The notes below the pieces were generated by a model. The model was not told the origin of the DNA. It saw only the letters and a list, made by a program, of their open reading frames with translations, and did not search any database. 64,000 nt of DNA from Onchidella celtica (lineage: Eukaryota > Mollusca > Gastropoda > Systellommatophora > Onchidiidae), in contig OZ007569.1 in assembly GCA_963931925.1 (NCBI GenBank), positions 7,165,957 to 7,229,956 of the forward strand. Reading direction: 5' to 3'. The first letter of the stretch is position 1. Each line of letters starts with the position of its first letter. Both the position numbers and the translations under genes were made by a program. This document shows, piece by piece, positions 35,476-47,700 of this stretch.

Positions 35476-38400
35476 TTAGTGTTCAATGTCATCAGTTTCA
35501 GAACCTAACCGTGGAAGTTTTTTTGTAGATGACAATCTGGCAAATGGGTTGGAAAGCGGAAGACTGAAACTTGACACTGCAGATACTGGCTTCCGTCCAG
35601 GCTTACATGAGCCATTCTTGTCTGAGTCTTTCCTGACCTGAATCAGTGCCACTCTGGCTATTGCAAATGGGTCTTCTGGTCTTCTTGCGATAGAAGGGTT
35701 ACTTGTCACATTCTCCCTCTTCTGCGTTTGTTGGCATGATGAAGTTGAAGCACAAGCTGGGTTAGAAGCCTGTGGATCTGATTTACGTGCTGTGAAAACC
35801 CGAACTGACCTAGATCTAGTAGATTGCAAATTGGTTGCCAATGGCTGGTATTTGGGTAATGTTGTGGGTTTCCGCAAAGGTGCACAGGGTGATCGATTCT
35901 CTCTTCGATTGGTTCTTGCACTGACCTTCATGGGTTTTTGCATGCTGGAGACAGACATTGGCTTTTGGTTCTGGAAAGTTTGCAGAATGTGCTGAATCTC
36001 CGCTTCAGTTAACTCCCGTTTTTCACTGTTAACATAACAGGGAGGCACTTTGCTATTGGTAACATCTGCTTTCCCATCTTGAATGCTATGAACAGGTTGG
36101 TGTTCATACATGGTTGCAGTATTCATTTGTCGTTGACCAAGGACTGAGGATGTCCTATTTTTCAGTGTATTTACATTAATTCCCTCCGACCAATTCTCTG
36201 CCTCTGCTGCAATCGGAGGGACCTTCTTTAAAACTGCCTGAAGTTTCTTGTCACTCAGAATTTTGCCTTTGTTACTCTCACTAATTGGGTCACTGCATTT
36301 CAAATTACCTTCTCCATTTAAAGACATTGATGACAATTGCTGAAGAACACTGTCTATCTCACGGTCTCTGTTCTCTGCAGATTTCTTTGGTCTCATACAT
36401 CCAGGCAAGTTAGTGTGGCTGGCAGTTGTATTTTGAAGCAATGCACTTGCTGCAAGTGATGCCACAGAAATGTGCCCTTTTTTCATAGAATTTTTCCCTG
36501 TGTCTTCAGATGGCAATCTATTCAGAAGTGCTTGAAGCTGCTCCTCTGTAAGCTCTTTTTTGCCCGTTGCTGCCTCTGAACCATCACCCGGGTCTGGATC
36601 ATTTTCTGTAGGACCTGATTTCACTGGATCTTGTGGATTGCCAGCCTGAGCAGCCAGAAGCATCATTTTGGCCTGCAGATCACAGGACATGAGAAAAAGT
36701 TGTTGCTGCTGTTGTTGCAAGGAAACAGCCAGAAAATTTAAGTCTGGGTTTTGTGCAACAGAATTGGATGAAAACACACCAGGTGGCATTGCAAAGTAGG
36801 AGTTGAAAGCTCTAGAACTGACAGATGTAGCTTGTCCGGGGAGAACATCTGGTCTGTTTGATGACACAGCCTCAGTGAGATGACTATTAGCAAATGCAGC
36901 GGTAGATGATTTTAATGTGTCTGTGCTCTGTTTCTGTGAACCAGAGTGTTCAAATTGCAATGTCTGAGCTTTACTGTTTTCTCTCCTGCCATTAACAATA
37001 TTCTTATCTGACCCAGACGGATAATTGAAATGCACACCACTATCTTCCGATCCTTCCCTAGAGTTATTTTCTGAGTTGTTACTGACAGTATATTCACTTG
37101 CTAAATTGTTTGCAGTTTTGATCGGGGAATATTTGCTTTTGTCCTGATCTTCAGTCTCCTTTAGATACATCAGATATGGAAGAATCTGGTTTGGTGGAAG
37201 GCCAATTGGAATTTGGAATGAAGATTTAAGGCCAATTCTTTCAGCTATCTTCTCTAGGTAACCTTTGGTTATTCCTGTGTCCAATGGTGGCTTGAGCTGT
37301 ACAGCACTAACTTTACTCTCTACCAGATCTTGCTTACCGTGTACCATTTGGCCATCTAACTTCATCTTGTCCAATGAGGAGGTCACCGATGCTAATTTAC
37401 TTGTATTTTGTTCCCAGCCTGGCTCAGTATTTCTTTCTTGTCTGGAGGAATTTACAAAATATCTAGTACCTTTGCCTCTCATTGGAGCTCTTCTTCTTCT
37501 TCTTGCTGGAATGTTCTCTTGTACCTGCACAGATTTACTGTCAATGATGGTATCATGTACTGATCCCAAAGACGCTTTCACACAAGTTCCAGTTTGTTTC
37601 AACTTGTGTTTGTCCGAAAATTCTTCATTTTGTTGTGTATGATTACTCTCATATCTACCGTTGGTTACTTTGCTAGCCTCTTTAGAAAGCGGTGCTGCTG
37701 TATTTTTCTGGTGCTTCTCCATGTTGAAGTCAATGGGGCTTACTTCTTTCAATACATGATCTTGGGCTGAGGAGTTACTTGTTTCTGAGATGCAGGCATA
37801 GGGTGTGGAGCTGCTAATGTCAGTGGTTTTGAAGCTGCTTGTCATATCTTCTACCTTCCCTTCTGAGTCATCATTACATGAGGATAAATCATCATCCCAA
37901 TGGTCGGGTACATAGTCTTGTATCAGTGATGGGCCGCCCTTCGCTTGTGCTTGCCCTGCCTCCTCATCCCACCAATCTGGTACATTGTTTTTTTTCTGCC
38001 ATGGTCTATCCGTTGCCTGTTCATTCCCTCTCTGCTCACTCACTGATGAAACATTAGAAGCTGAACAGGAAATACCATCAGCACGACTTTTTGATGATGA
38101 TGATAATGAGCAAATTAAATCAGGCCCTTTGTCAAAAACAGTGCTTTTACTCGATTCAAATGTAACAGACAGTGGTGGAATGTTCTTGCTTCTGGCTTGA
38201 GAACATGGTTTCTCTGAGATTTTAACCCTTAGGCATGTGTCTTTTGAAGAAGCAAAATTTGTGGTCTTACTCCTGGACTCCTTCAAGTCTCCCCAGAAGT
38301 GGAAGTCTTGATTATGGGACTCTGAGTCTGAGAGTGGAGTGCTAAATTTGCCGTCTTGAATACTGCTTTGGGATGACATGCTCGGCTGAAAATTAGTGTA

Positions 38401-38755
38401 TCTCTTCTGGACTTTTGCTTTCTTGAGACCTCTAAAGGGAAACGGCACTGAGATAGGGAGAAGAGGCTGAAAGCTAACCCCTTCAACAGTGTTGTAATAT
38501 GGACCAAATGGCATACTCTGCGGAGGGCACTGGACAGGCAGTGAAAGAAGTTCAGGTAAAAGGCCTGGTTCGAACAAAGACTGACTGTTTGCAGAAAACG
38601 TATCCACAGGCAGCAGTTTTAAGGGGTGTGGCCCATTCTTTTCAAACTGTTTAGACACAAAATCTGACCTTACTTTGCCCTTCTCGGAATTTGGTTCGGT
38701 GTTGCAATTCTCCAAAGTTTTGTGTGTTGAAGTCATGTAATTTCTTGAAGAATTT
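35476..38755 (-). CDS. Giant last exon of the J-like gene
   Basis: 3,280 nt encode residues 633-1725, ending TDDIEH and TAA. It is low-complexity, Ser- and Gln-rich and probably disordered. Visible motifs are paired VPDWWDEE (about 891) and VPDHWDDD (about 914), RRRRRAPMRGKGTR, and a conserved-looking helical block GYLEKIAERIGLKS...LPPNQILPYLMYL (about 1129-1165). A short polyQ lies near 1310. There are three related helices: LTEEQLQALLNRLP (about 1369), LSDKKLQAVLKKVP (about 1461) and LTEAEIQHILQTFQ (about 1546). It joins the upstream exon in phase 2 through the acceptor at 38756. Confidence 0.88.
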
Positions 38756-41700
38756 CTGAAATAAGAATTTTAAAAAAAAATTATAAAAACTGCTTAGTCA
38801 ATCCCATTTCACTGGACCTGTTATGATTTGCTGATTCTTTAATATTAAAGCCACATTCTGAAGAGAAACTTGAGAAAATATATGCTATGTAAAATCCACA
38901 TGTTATGGAATTTCAAACACCATTGGTAACAATAAGAAATGAAACAAATTATTCTCTTCAGACAAAACTTATGAACACATAAAGGCGCTTCTGAATGTAT
39001 AACTGAAAGAAATTACAAATTCAATAGTTATCATCCTGTTTGCTCTAAAAAAAAAAATTGATGGCAATCAGCAATCACCTCTTATACCGAAAAACATCAC
39101 TTTCAAAATATGGAAATCAAAGTGAGCTGCTAAATTTGGGAACGTCAACCTATATGCATAAAACCAATGGCACTCAACAGTTATCATCCATTCTGCTTGC
39201 CGAATAAAGCTAAACTGAAAGCACACACTGAAAGGAATGGACTGCCACAGCAAGGCAGCATCTCTTCACATGTTATAAAAAGGCAGTTAAAGAGATACAA
39301 ACCTTATCTTTGATTCTCTGTAAAAGTCCATATCCACAGATGCAGAATCATCGCCATCATACATTTTAACTTCTCCTGTGCCTCTGTAGTGAAAACAGAA
39401 GAATGGACATTGTCAGTGGTCTTGCAATATGACAAATTTTGAGACAAATGAAAACAAGACTGGTGTGTGAAAAACTCCTGCTTGAAGACAACAAAACTTA
39501 CTCTAAAATGAACTAAAAACTTAAGGAAGGATTACTGAATCCAATAAACTCCATTTTGAAAAGACTATTTCATGTCCTGGGTGTTAATCATTGAGCCTTT
39601 AATTACAAAAAAATGTCTAGTCCAGCAGCCCAGCCCCCCCCCCCCTTCAGTCACCATCCGAATAACCAGATTTGGTAATCCTTCTAAACTTTTATAACTT
39701 TTTCCAGTTTTCTTCACAATGGAGGATAATAGTTCTTGTTTAAGGGCAATACTCGATCTTTCAACCAATATTTTATATTTATTTACGTTTTTACACTAAG
39801 TCAGCCTGACAGCTTGGCTGTCTTTTCATCTGCTCCTTACGGAAAATGGTTTGAACATATCAAATGCCCTACCGTAATACAACAGTTTTGTCATACTATT
39901 TGGTAGAGAATGTGCACTTACAGTGCTGAGTCTAAACATGACGAGCACTGAAAACTATCATTTCTGAAGTCTGGTTGTTTTGTCTGTGAACCATCTGATT
40001 CTGCAGTATCCATACTTATTTCCAGGGCTTGCTGAAGCATGGCATCTTCTTCCTCCTTACTCCTGGGAGTCAGGTCCACCACTGAAGTTTCTGATGGATT
40101 TGACCCATGACTTGCTTTTCCTATCAGCGAGGCCAAAGTTTGACCTGACCTAATGCCCTGAATCCAAACTGTCAATCACAATAAACACAGCATAGTCAGT
40201 GCAACACTAAAATATGTAAATTTCCTCACATATTACATGAAGACAAATGGCATATTATCTACTTTCACAATATACATAGTCCTTAAACTAAAGTTGACTT
40301 GTCCAAATGCCAAACGATATAAGTGAAAACACATTCTAGCAATCCCCATATGTACCATATGACAACCTTGTCAAATCAAATTAAACCTGAGAAATATGTC
40401 TTGTAATCCACAACTGTACTGCTGTTCTGAGTAACTAATACAGGGAGTGGTTTCAGCATTCAAGATTGGGATCAAACTATTGTACAAATGCAGTGTTCTG
40501 CTATTGAGATTCTCTGAAATAAAATTTGCTGTCAAAACCTTTTTTACAGAATGAATTATGCATATAATTTATCAGATCTGTTCTTGCTATTTTGAGCTGA
40601 GGTAGCCGAGTGAGAGGGTGAGTAACAGATTAAGATTTAATGGGTTGAAATGTTCCAATACTGACTTCATCCACTTGTCTTTGTCAACCTTCCTTTTGGG
40701 TCTTGAAATTAAAAACTTACTGGCTGACAACATAGGACTTTAGTTCTTTTACAAGAGAACAAAGAGAAGAGAACAAAGAGAATAAAGAGAATAAAGAGAA
40801 CAAAGAGAATAAAGAGAACAAAGAGAATAAAGAGAACAAAGAGAATAAAGAGAATAAAGAGAATAAAGAGAACAAAGAGAATAAAGAGAACAAAGAGAAT
40901 AAAGAGAACAAAGAGAATAAAGAGAACAAAGAGAATAAAGAGAACAAAGAGAATAAAGAGAACAAAGAGAATAAAGAGAACAAAGAGAATAAAGAGAACA
41001 AAGAGAATAAAGAGAACAAAGAGAATAAAGAGAATAAAGAGAATAAAGAGAACAAAGAGAATAAAGCCTCCTGCCACTCAACAATGGACATGGAAAGGCT
41101 GTTCTTTTAATCCCAGTAACAAAATTACCATTATTCTCAGGTGGAGAGGGCTGTGTACAGCTTGTCTTTGCAAAGGCCTGGCTGTCTGTAATGTTGATCT
41201 GGGGGCCATGTGCTTTGTACTGTTGCCTTCTCCAAAGCCTGGACCTCCTGTAGACATACTGTCTAATTTTACAATGTATCTCCATCAGGAAATGATTCAT
41301 TCGAATTCAAATGATGTAAACCTCATGAGCTGCCCAAATCTTCACATTTCAAATACTGCTTTCAATGCTGTTAATAAATTTAAGTCATTGGAAAGAACTC
41401 ATAATTTTTCAAAAGGACCATATACATGTCCTGCAATAAGATTGGATGTTTATTTTTCATCACTTGACCTGAGAACTTAAATTCTATTTCTTTCCTACCA
41501 GAACTGTTTCACACAGGAATGTTAAAACAAAATAATAATGTCCAATCAACCTCCTGCATCACAACATACAAGCCGTGACTACAAGTTTGAACAGCCAGAA
41601 CTACAAAACATCAAAATTCTTTTTTTGGGGGGTGGAAAACCTGAAATTCCTTCAGTTTTCCATAATACTTCCAAGTTTGACTTCACCTAGAATTGAAACC

Positions 41701-44700
41701 ACAAGCTCTGCCTGAATATTTCTCTTTCCTATGACTTGTTCACACATTGCTTTCCTCTATATTTTTATTATTATCAAGACATATCAGTTAAGTTTGCCTC
41801 AGTAAATTGAATTTCACCTATATGTAATTGTCTGATCTATTAATTTCTTGATATGCTAAATATGCACATAATTCTGGTTATATAAAGTTTCTGTTTAATG
41901 CTTAACACTTAACCTGCCTATGGAATAGTACTAATATTCTCTAGAATGTCGCCCTGTTTTGAGAGATCAGGAAGGAAAGGACTGTTGCACTAAAAAATTT
42001 ATAACTCAATAACAATATGGCTAGGTGTTGGCGATGTAGTGCTATTTTCGTTACTGTTGAAATCACTAGAAAGCCTGCTTATCCCACAATTATTGCTCTC
42101 AGCTCCAAAGTCTTCACCCAGATCACCCACTACCGGAAATTCGCTGAACGGCGAATAAGGCAGGTTAAGTTTTACTCAGAATTAGCAGATCTGGTCCTGA
42201 TTATTGGGCCATATTTTACTGATGTGGAATTTCCAATATGGGAGGAAAACTGAATGTGGTAAAATTGTAGTTCATGTATCAGACAAGCTTTGAAAGTTCA
42301 TTTCGAAAGTAAAGTCTGATGATGCTAATGAAGGGGATGGTTATGTGTATGAGAGGGGCAGGGATGTAACAACCGGCGACAGTATGGAAGGAAATTGTGT
42401 GGCATGCCCGGAAGTCGCAGAGAAAAATGATTAGTATGTAGCGTAATTAATCTCGATCGTTTTAAAAGAACAAAGCCTGATATTGGTGATTGAATTAAAA
42501 TTATACATGAGATCTGTTTATATTAAGGGAAAGAGAATAAGAAGAAAGAATCTGACACATTTATAGTTTTAGAAGGGCTGTACTTTAGATCCATTACACT
42601 TATCATCCTTATGTCTTATAGAGGGACTGATGATGAGTAGGCTAGTTAACCAGAACAAAACAAGCACACAATACATAACTGTCTTGGCTGAGTTTCTTAA
42701 AAAAGAAGTTGATACCAAATCCCCCTAGCCTATGTGTCCATTCTCTTTAGATCTAGACTAGGTATCTAGAATGGAAATCAAAGTGAGGTCTAGGTATCTA
42801 GACTAGGTATCTAGATCTAGATCAGATCTAGACGTGGAGATCTAAATCTAGATGTTTTTGCCGACGGCCACCTGAACTTCTTCAGAGTCACACCATCTGC
42901 CAATAGCACTTGGTGATGGATCATACATTTATTCATACTGAGAAAATATTTAAATCTCAATAGAGCTGGCAAAGCTTTTAGTATCATCACCACTACCAAA
43001 TTCCGTGTCGGAAACCGCATGTGAAACATCGCAACAGGCAGTGAGGGTACACCACTAGGCCAACGGAAGTGAAAGACAACAACAAAAGAAATCTTCTATG
43101 TGAAAACATCCCGATTAGACCTTACTGAGTTTGCCAGATTTCTAAAGGACTGCTGACCGATTTGAGGACAACGGCAGGTGTTCATGGTACTGGTGGATGG
43201 TCGGTGATAGCGCCTCAGATGGAAAGGGCGGAGTCTGCAACTGCACTTTGGACGGAAAGACGGAAGATTTACATCCCTGAAGGGAGATAACCTTTAAAAC
43301 TTACTTTAGTTTTAGAAGTATTTCTTCCTCCATATTGTTCTGTCTCTCCTTCTCTTGAAGCTTTTTGAGGTATTCGTTCCTCTTGCTGGTATCTGTGCCA
43401 CTGTGAGACATCTGTTCAATTTGAGAATAAAATATTCAAACAAATGTATAAGATCCAATTAGGGACTACTAAATGTCAGTGCTGATTAGGTTGTATAAGA
43501 TCCATCCCTAGGATATTTGAACCAAACTGGTTCACCGCCGCAAGAGTTAAAGTCATGTAAGTTCAGGTCAACCCCCATCAAGATTCAAATGTCCACATAG
43601 ACCAAAAAAAAAAAAGACAATCTTGACAGTCTGGCTCCGCGTGAGTGATTGGGTCACCAAAGCATTTAACCCAGATTGTTCAGCAGCGCACAGGTTAACT
43701 CATTTCTCCCCAAGTAAATTTGGCCAAGTTGCTCCAGCTGGCCCAAGTAAATTTTGCAGTTTTCATGTTTTTATAGGGTGTGTTAGAAAAAAATTCATTA
43801 CTCGCTTATTTTTAAAATATTTTTCAATTCTATTTGGTGGAAGTGTTTATAAATGAATGCTTTATGATATTCTGTGGTTGTTTTTATTATTGTGTGGGTA
43901 TAAAGTAGTAATTTGCAATTTAGAATTGAAAAAAAAATATATACGGTCAGGGTAAAAAACGTGGATTCCCCGTTCGTGGGGAGAAATGAGTTAATGCAAA
44001 GTGCAAAATGAAATTTACTCAAGTGTTTTACTGACTTTATTTAAAAAATGAACAAAATGTCTTCAGATATCTGCATAAATTTTTTTTACGTCCATTTCAA
44101 GAAAGGTGCACATTGACTGAAATGGGTTAAATACGCTACTCACAGACACTGAATCGTCAATTCTCATTTTCTTCAACTCTTGACTCTGATGCAATAAAGC
44201 TGTCTGTCTCGTTTGTTTATGTTCCTCTTCAATCTGCTGGGTTGTGTGTCGTTTTGGCTGTTGCTACAGTGAATAAGGCAGAAAATTGAATATATATCTG
44301 TGGGTGTAAAGAAAGACTAAACTTCCAACGAAACGGGTGACAGGAATGAAATCAATACACCTTAAAGCCTTCCTTCTGAGCACCGTTCACAGAATACATC
44401 ACCACTGGTTGTGGGCTGAAATTTTACACTGTAATTGTGATGAGACAGAGAGAGGGAGACAGAAAGACAGATGCTGGTCTCAAATATCAATTTGTGAACT
44501 GCTGATGCCAATATCCCGAATGCTGTTCTTTTTGTTTTTGCTCAACCATGGGCAGATTTCTTGCCCAAGACAAAGATTTTGAGTCTCATTAACAGGTGCT
44601 TTGCCAGAGGCCTTAATGTTTTTTTTGGCCAGGATGTCTGCTGTTTCATTTCCCTTGATGTCAATGTGACCAGGGATCTGAAGCAGAACAATATTGTATT

Positions 44701-47700
44701 CTCTTTAAGACAGAGTGTGAAGATGTAGTAACAATAGACTGATTTCATGGACTCTCATATTTGGCTTTTTCAAAAGCCTGGAGGCATGACAGTGAATCAG
44801 TCAGCGTTGCGATAATACATACTGAGCATCTTCTTTAAAAATAACGATGACAGCTCTAACAAATGAAATGAATATGTGACATTCAAAACCTTCATAATCT
44901 CATGATAAACATCCATATGTTTTGAGAGAAGGTGCAGCTCCTCTTTCTTTTTGCTGGATGCTGCCATTTGTCCACTGTCAGTGTCATCAGCGGGACTGAA
45001 GCTGGAATTACTGTTTGAACTGGAGTCCTGGCTAAATGATGACACGGTGGTGTCCCCTGATGATGATGTATTAGACTGAGGAAATCAAAATGAGATGAAA
45101 CCATGAAGAGTTATAACAATGACAGATTCAGGAATATTACATCGTGTAAGGGAGAATCTGATGAAAATAGTACACAGGTTAATGCAAAACACAATAACCA
45201 CAGTCACACCAGCCAAATGATAACAAAGAGGACATCGTTAACCTTTATGCAATGCAGCAATCAACTGGTGTCTGTCCACCACTCTACTATTTTACGCCAC
45301 ATTGGTCACATTCTTCCTACACCCGTGCTTTATGTTTAGCTTTGTGGCAGGCAAAACTTTTATCCTTGTAGAAGTAAGTGATGCAACTGAAAGGTTATTC
45401 CCAGCCAGAGCTAGTGTGAGTGGTAGGAAATTCTAATCTGCTCTATTCATTAATTGACGAAATATCATAAAAACCACAGAAAACCTGTGGGGTCGCAGCA
45501 GGGCTATAAGCAAAGTCAAAATTAGGCAAAAAGAAAAAGTTGTATGTTGTGAAGCCCTGCGTAAGAAATAAAACCCAAACGATACAAAGCAAACTAAAGA
45601 GAAGACAGAATTGCTTTGTATCGTTTGGGTTTTATTTCATTCGCAGGGCTTCGCAACATACAACTTTTTCTTTTTGCCTAATTTTGACTCTTTTCATTAA
45701 TATCAAAAGTTATCATTTTTTAAAAATACCCCAAAAATCGCAATGATTGCAGGGAACACTGAGGCCCCCTGTCCTGCATGTACAAGGAATGAAGTGCTTC
45801 AGCATAACTCAAAGTATGAAAATTTGATAGAACCATTTTTGAAATTTGACACTATCTACTTTGTTCAGACAGTGAAGATAGGAAAAGGGGCTGAACAAAA
45901 AATATTGCTGTCTTCACCTGCAGCACAAAAAATAGATGTATTTACTTATAATATATACCTGTCACTGTTCTACATAAACTGTAGTGCACCGGTAGAAATA
46001 CATTTCTGGTCTTAATTTTACTCTTTTTACCTTGCCCTGAGAAAAATCTGACACAAAATTCCACCATAACAAAAATGGGGACTCCAATTTTTTTTGAATA
46101 AACCGAAAAATCTTTGAATTTACATGTAAAGCCTTGGTTTTCCTCACAATATAATTGATGAAATAAAATACATGAAAAATGAAATCATGTTACTGACTGT
46201 TCCAAAGTTGACAGTTGTATACTTACAGTTGAAACACTTGAACTCAGTGAACTGTTTGAAGTATTACTGCCCTCCTCACCAGTTTTTGATTCCTTCATGA
46301 CAAAGTACAAAAAAAAAATTAACTTTCATGCCACAACAAAAGACAAGATCAAATCCTACCATGATAAACTGCCCTTCAGCATAGATATCACTATAACATG
46401 TACTAAAACATGCTTTCAATCTCTCCTTCAATACAGAACTTTTCATTACAAAAAGAAACAATAAAAAACTTGGGACTTCCAGATGTTAAACAGTGCCAGG
46501 AACCGAACTGGATTGTACTGAAAACAAAGTATTCTTTATTGACTGTCACATTTCACAGTGTTGAGGATTTATCTATACATTAAAACACTATTTAGACAAA
46601 TGTTTGGTAACAGAAGGCTAAGTCTCCAAAATGAATCCATTTACAAATAAAAAAAGAAATCATCTTTATGAAGAACAAATCAACACGGCTGAACAGTGTA
46701 TCAATGTATTGGATGAATGAAAATTTTTCTTTGGGTAAAGCACAACAACGACTGTTTCTCACAAGTAATTTTCTCTTTTCAGCTCGCTTTTGTTTCTTTA
46801 TCTGCTTCTTTTCAAGTGCCTCCAACTCTCGCAATCTTCTCTCGTGTTCTCTCTTCTTCTTCTCTGCCTCTCTGTGTTGCCTCTCAATCTCTTTCTTTAT
46901 GTTTGACGGAATTATCTCTCTTGGTCTGCAAAATATTTGAATGATTATGGCAGGTTGGGTGACAAAGATATCATATGGCTAGAATTCACCGACAGAAATG
47001 CATTAACATCTTCCAAGTCAAAAAATTTACACCCAGATGTTGCTTGTACAAGTATATATTATGGTCCAACATCTTCAATCAGAACAAAATTAAACTGGCA
47101 TAAATGGTGGTCTAAAATGCCCCCATAATTGCTTCCTTTTCTCTATATATCTATAATTGCTATTAAAATTTGTTAGCAGGAGAAACACAGGAGTATGCCG
47201 CTGATGAGTCTCTCACACTTGATTAAGAATCATTTCTGGTGCACAAAAAACATACATTTTCTGAGATTTTGCTTGTCTCTGTCATGTTACCATGTGGACA
47301 GATATCCAATGAAGGGTGTTTTCATTCAGAGTATGCTCCACTGGTAAGACTGACATGAAGGCAAGGATGAATGGTTACTTCAAACTAATGCCAAGTCACA
47401 CTGATGCTTGCATCCCAATAAATTCATCTAATCCATGACATATAGTATCTATTCAAATGATATGATGGTTACTACATTTGCTATACGTACATTTAATTAG
47501 AAGTAAATAAACATATATCATGCATATTCTTACAGAACAATATGAGGCTTTTTTGTCTTTTCTCCGCTAGTATCCAACCTGCATTTCTTCAGCAAATCCT
47601 CTCTAACTTCCTTTTCTTCCTGCAAGCAATGTAAGAAACAACAAACAGCAATGACAACCTTATGGCAATGTATGAGAGATCATGAAAATATAAATCATGA

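Noticed and set aside
37265..38200. Plus-strand frames of 70-125 residues
   Set aside because: Antisense shadows of the giant last exon of the J-like gene.
40709..41300. Three overlapping long minus-strand frames with Phe-Ser-Leu or Cys-Ser-Leu-Tyr repeats
   Set aside because: They are produced by the 9-bp minisatellite, which leaves every frame open. Only 41129-41247 is a real exon.
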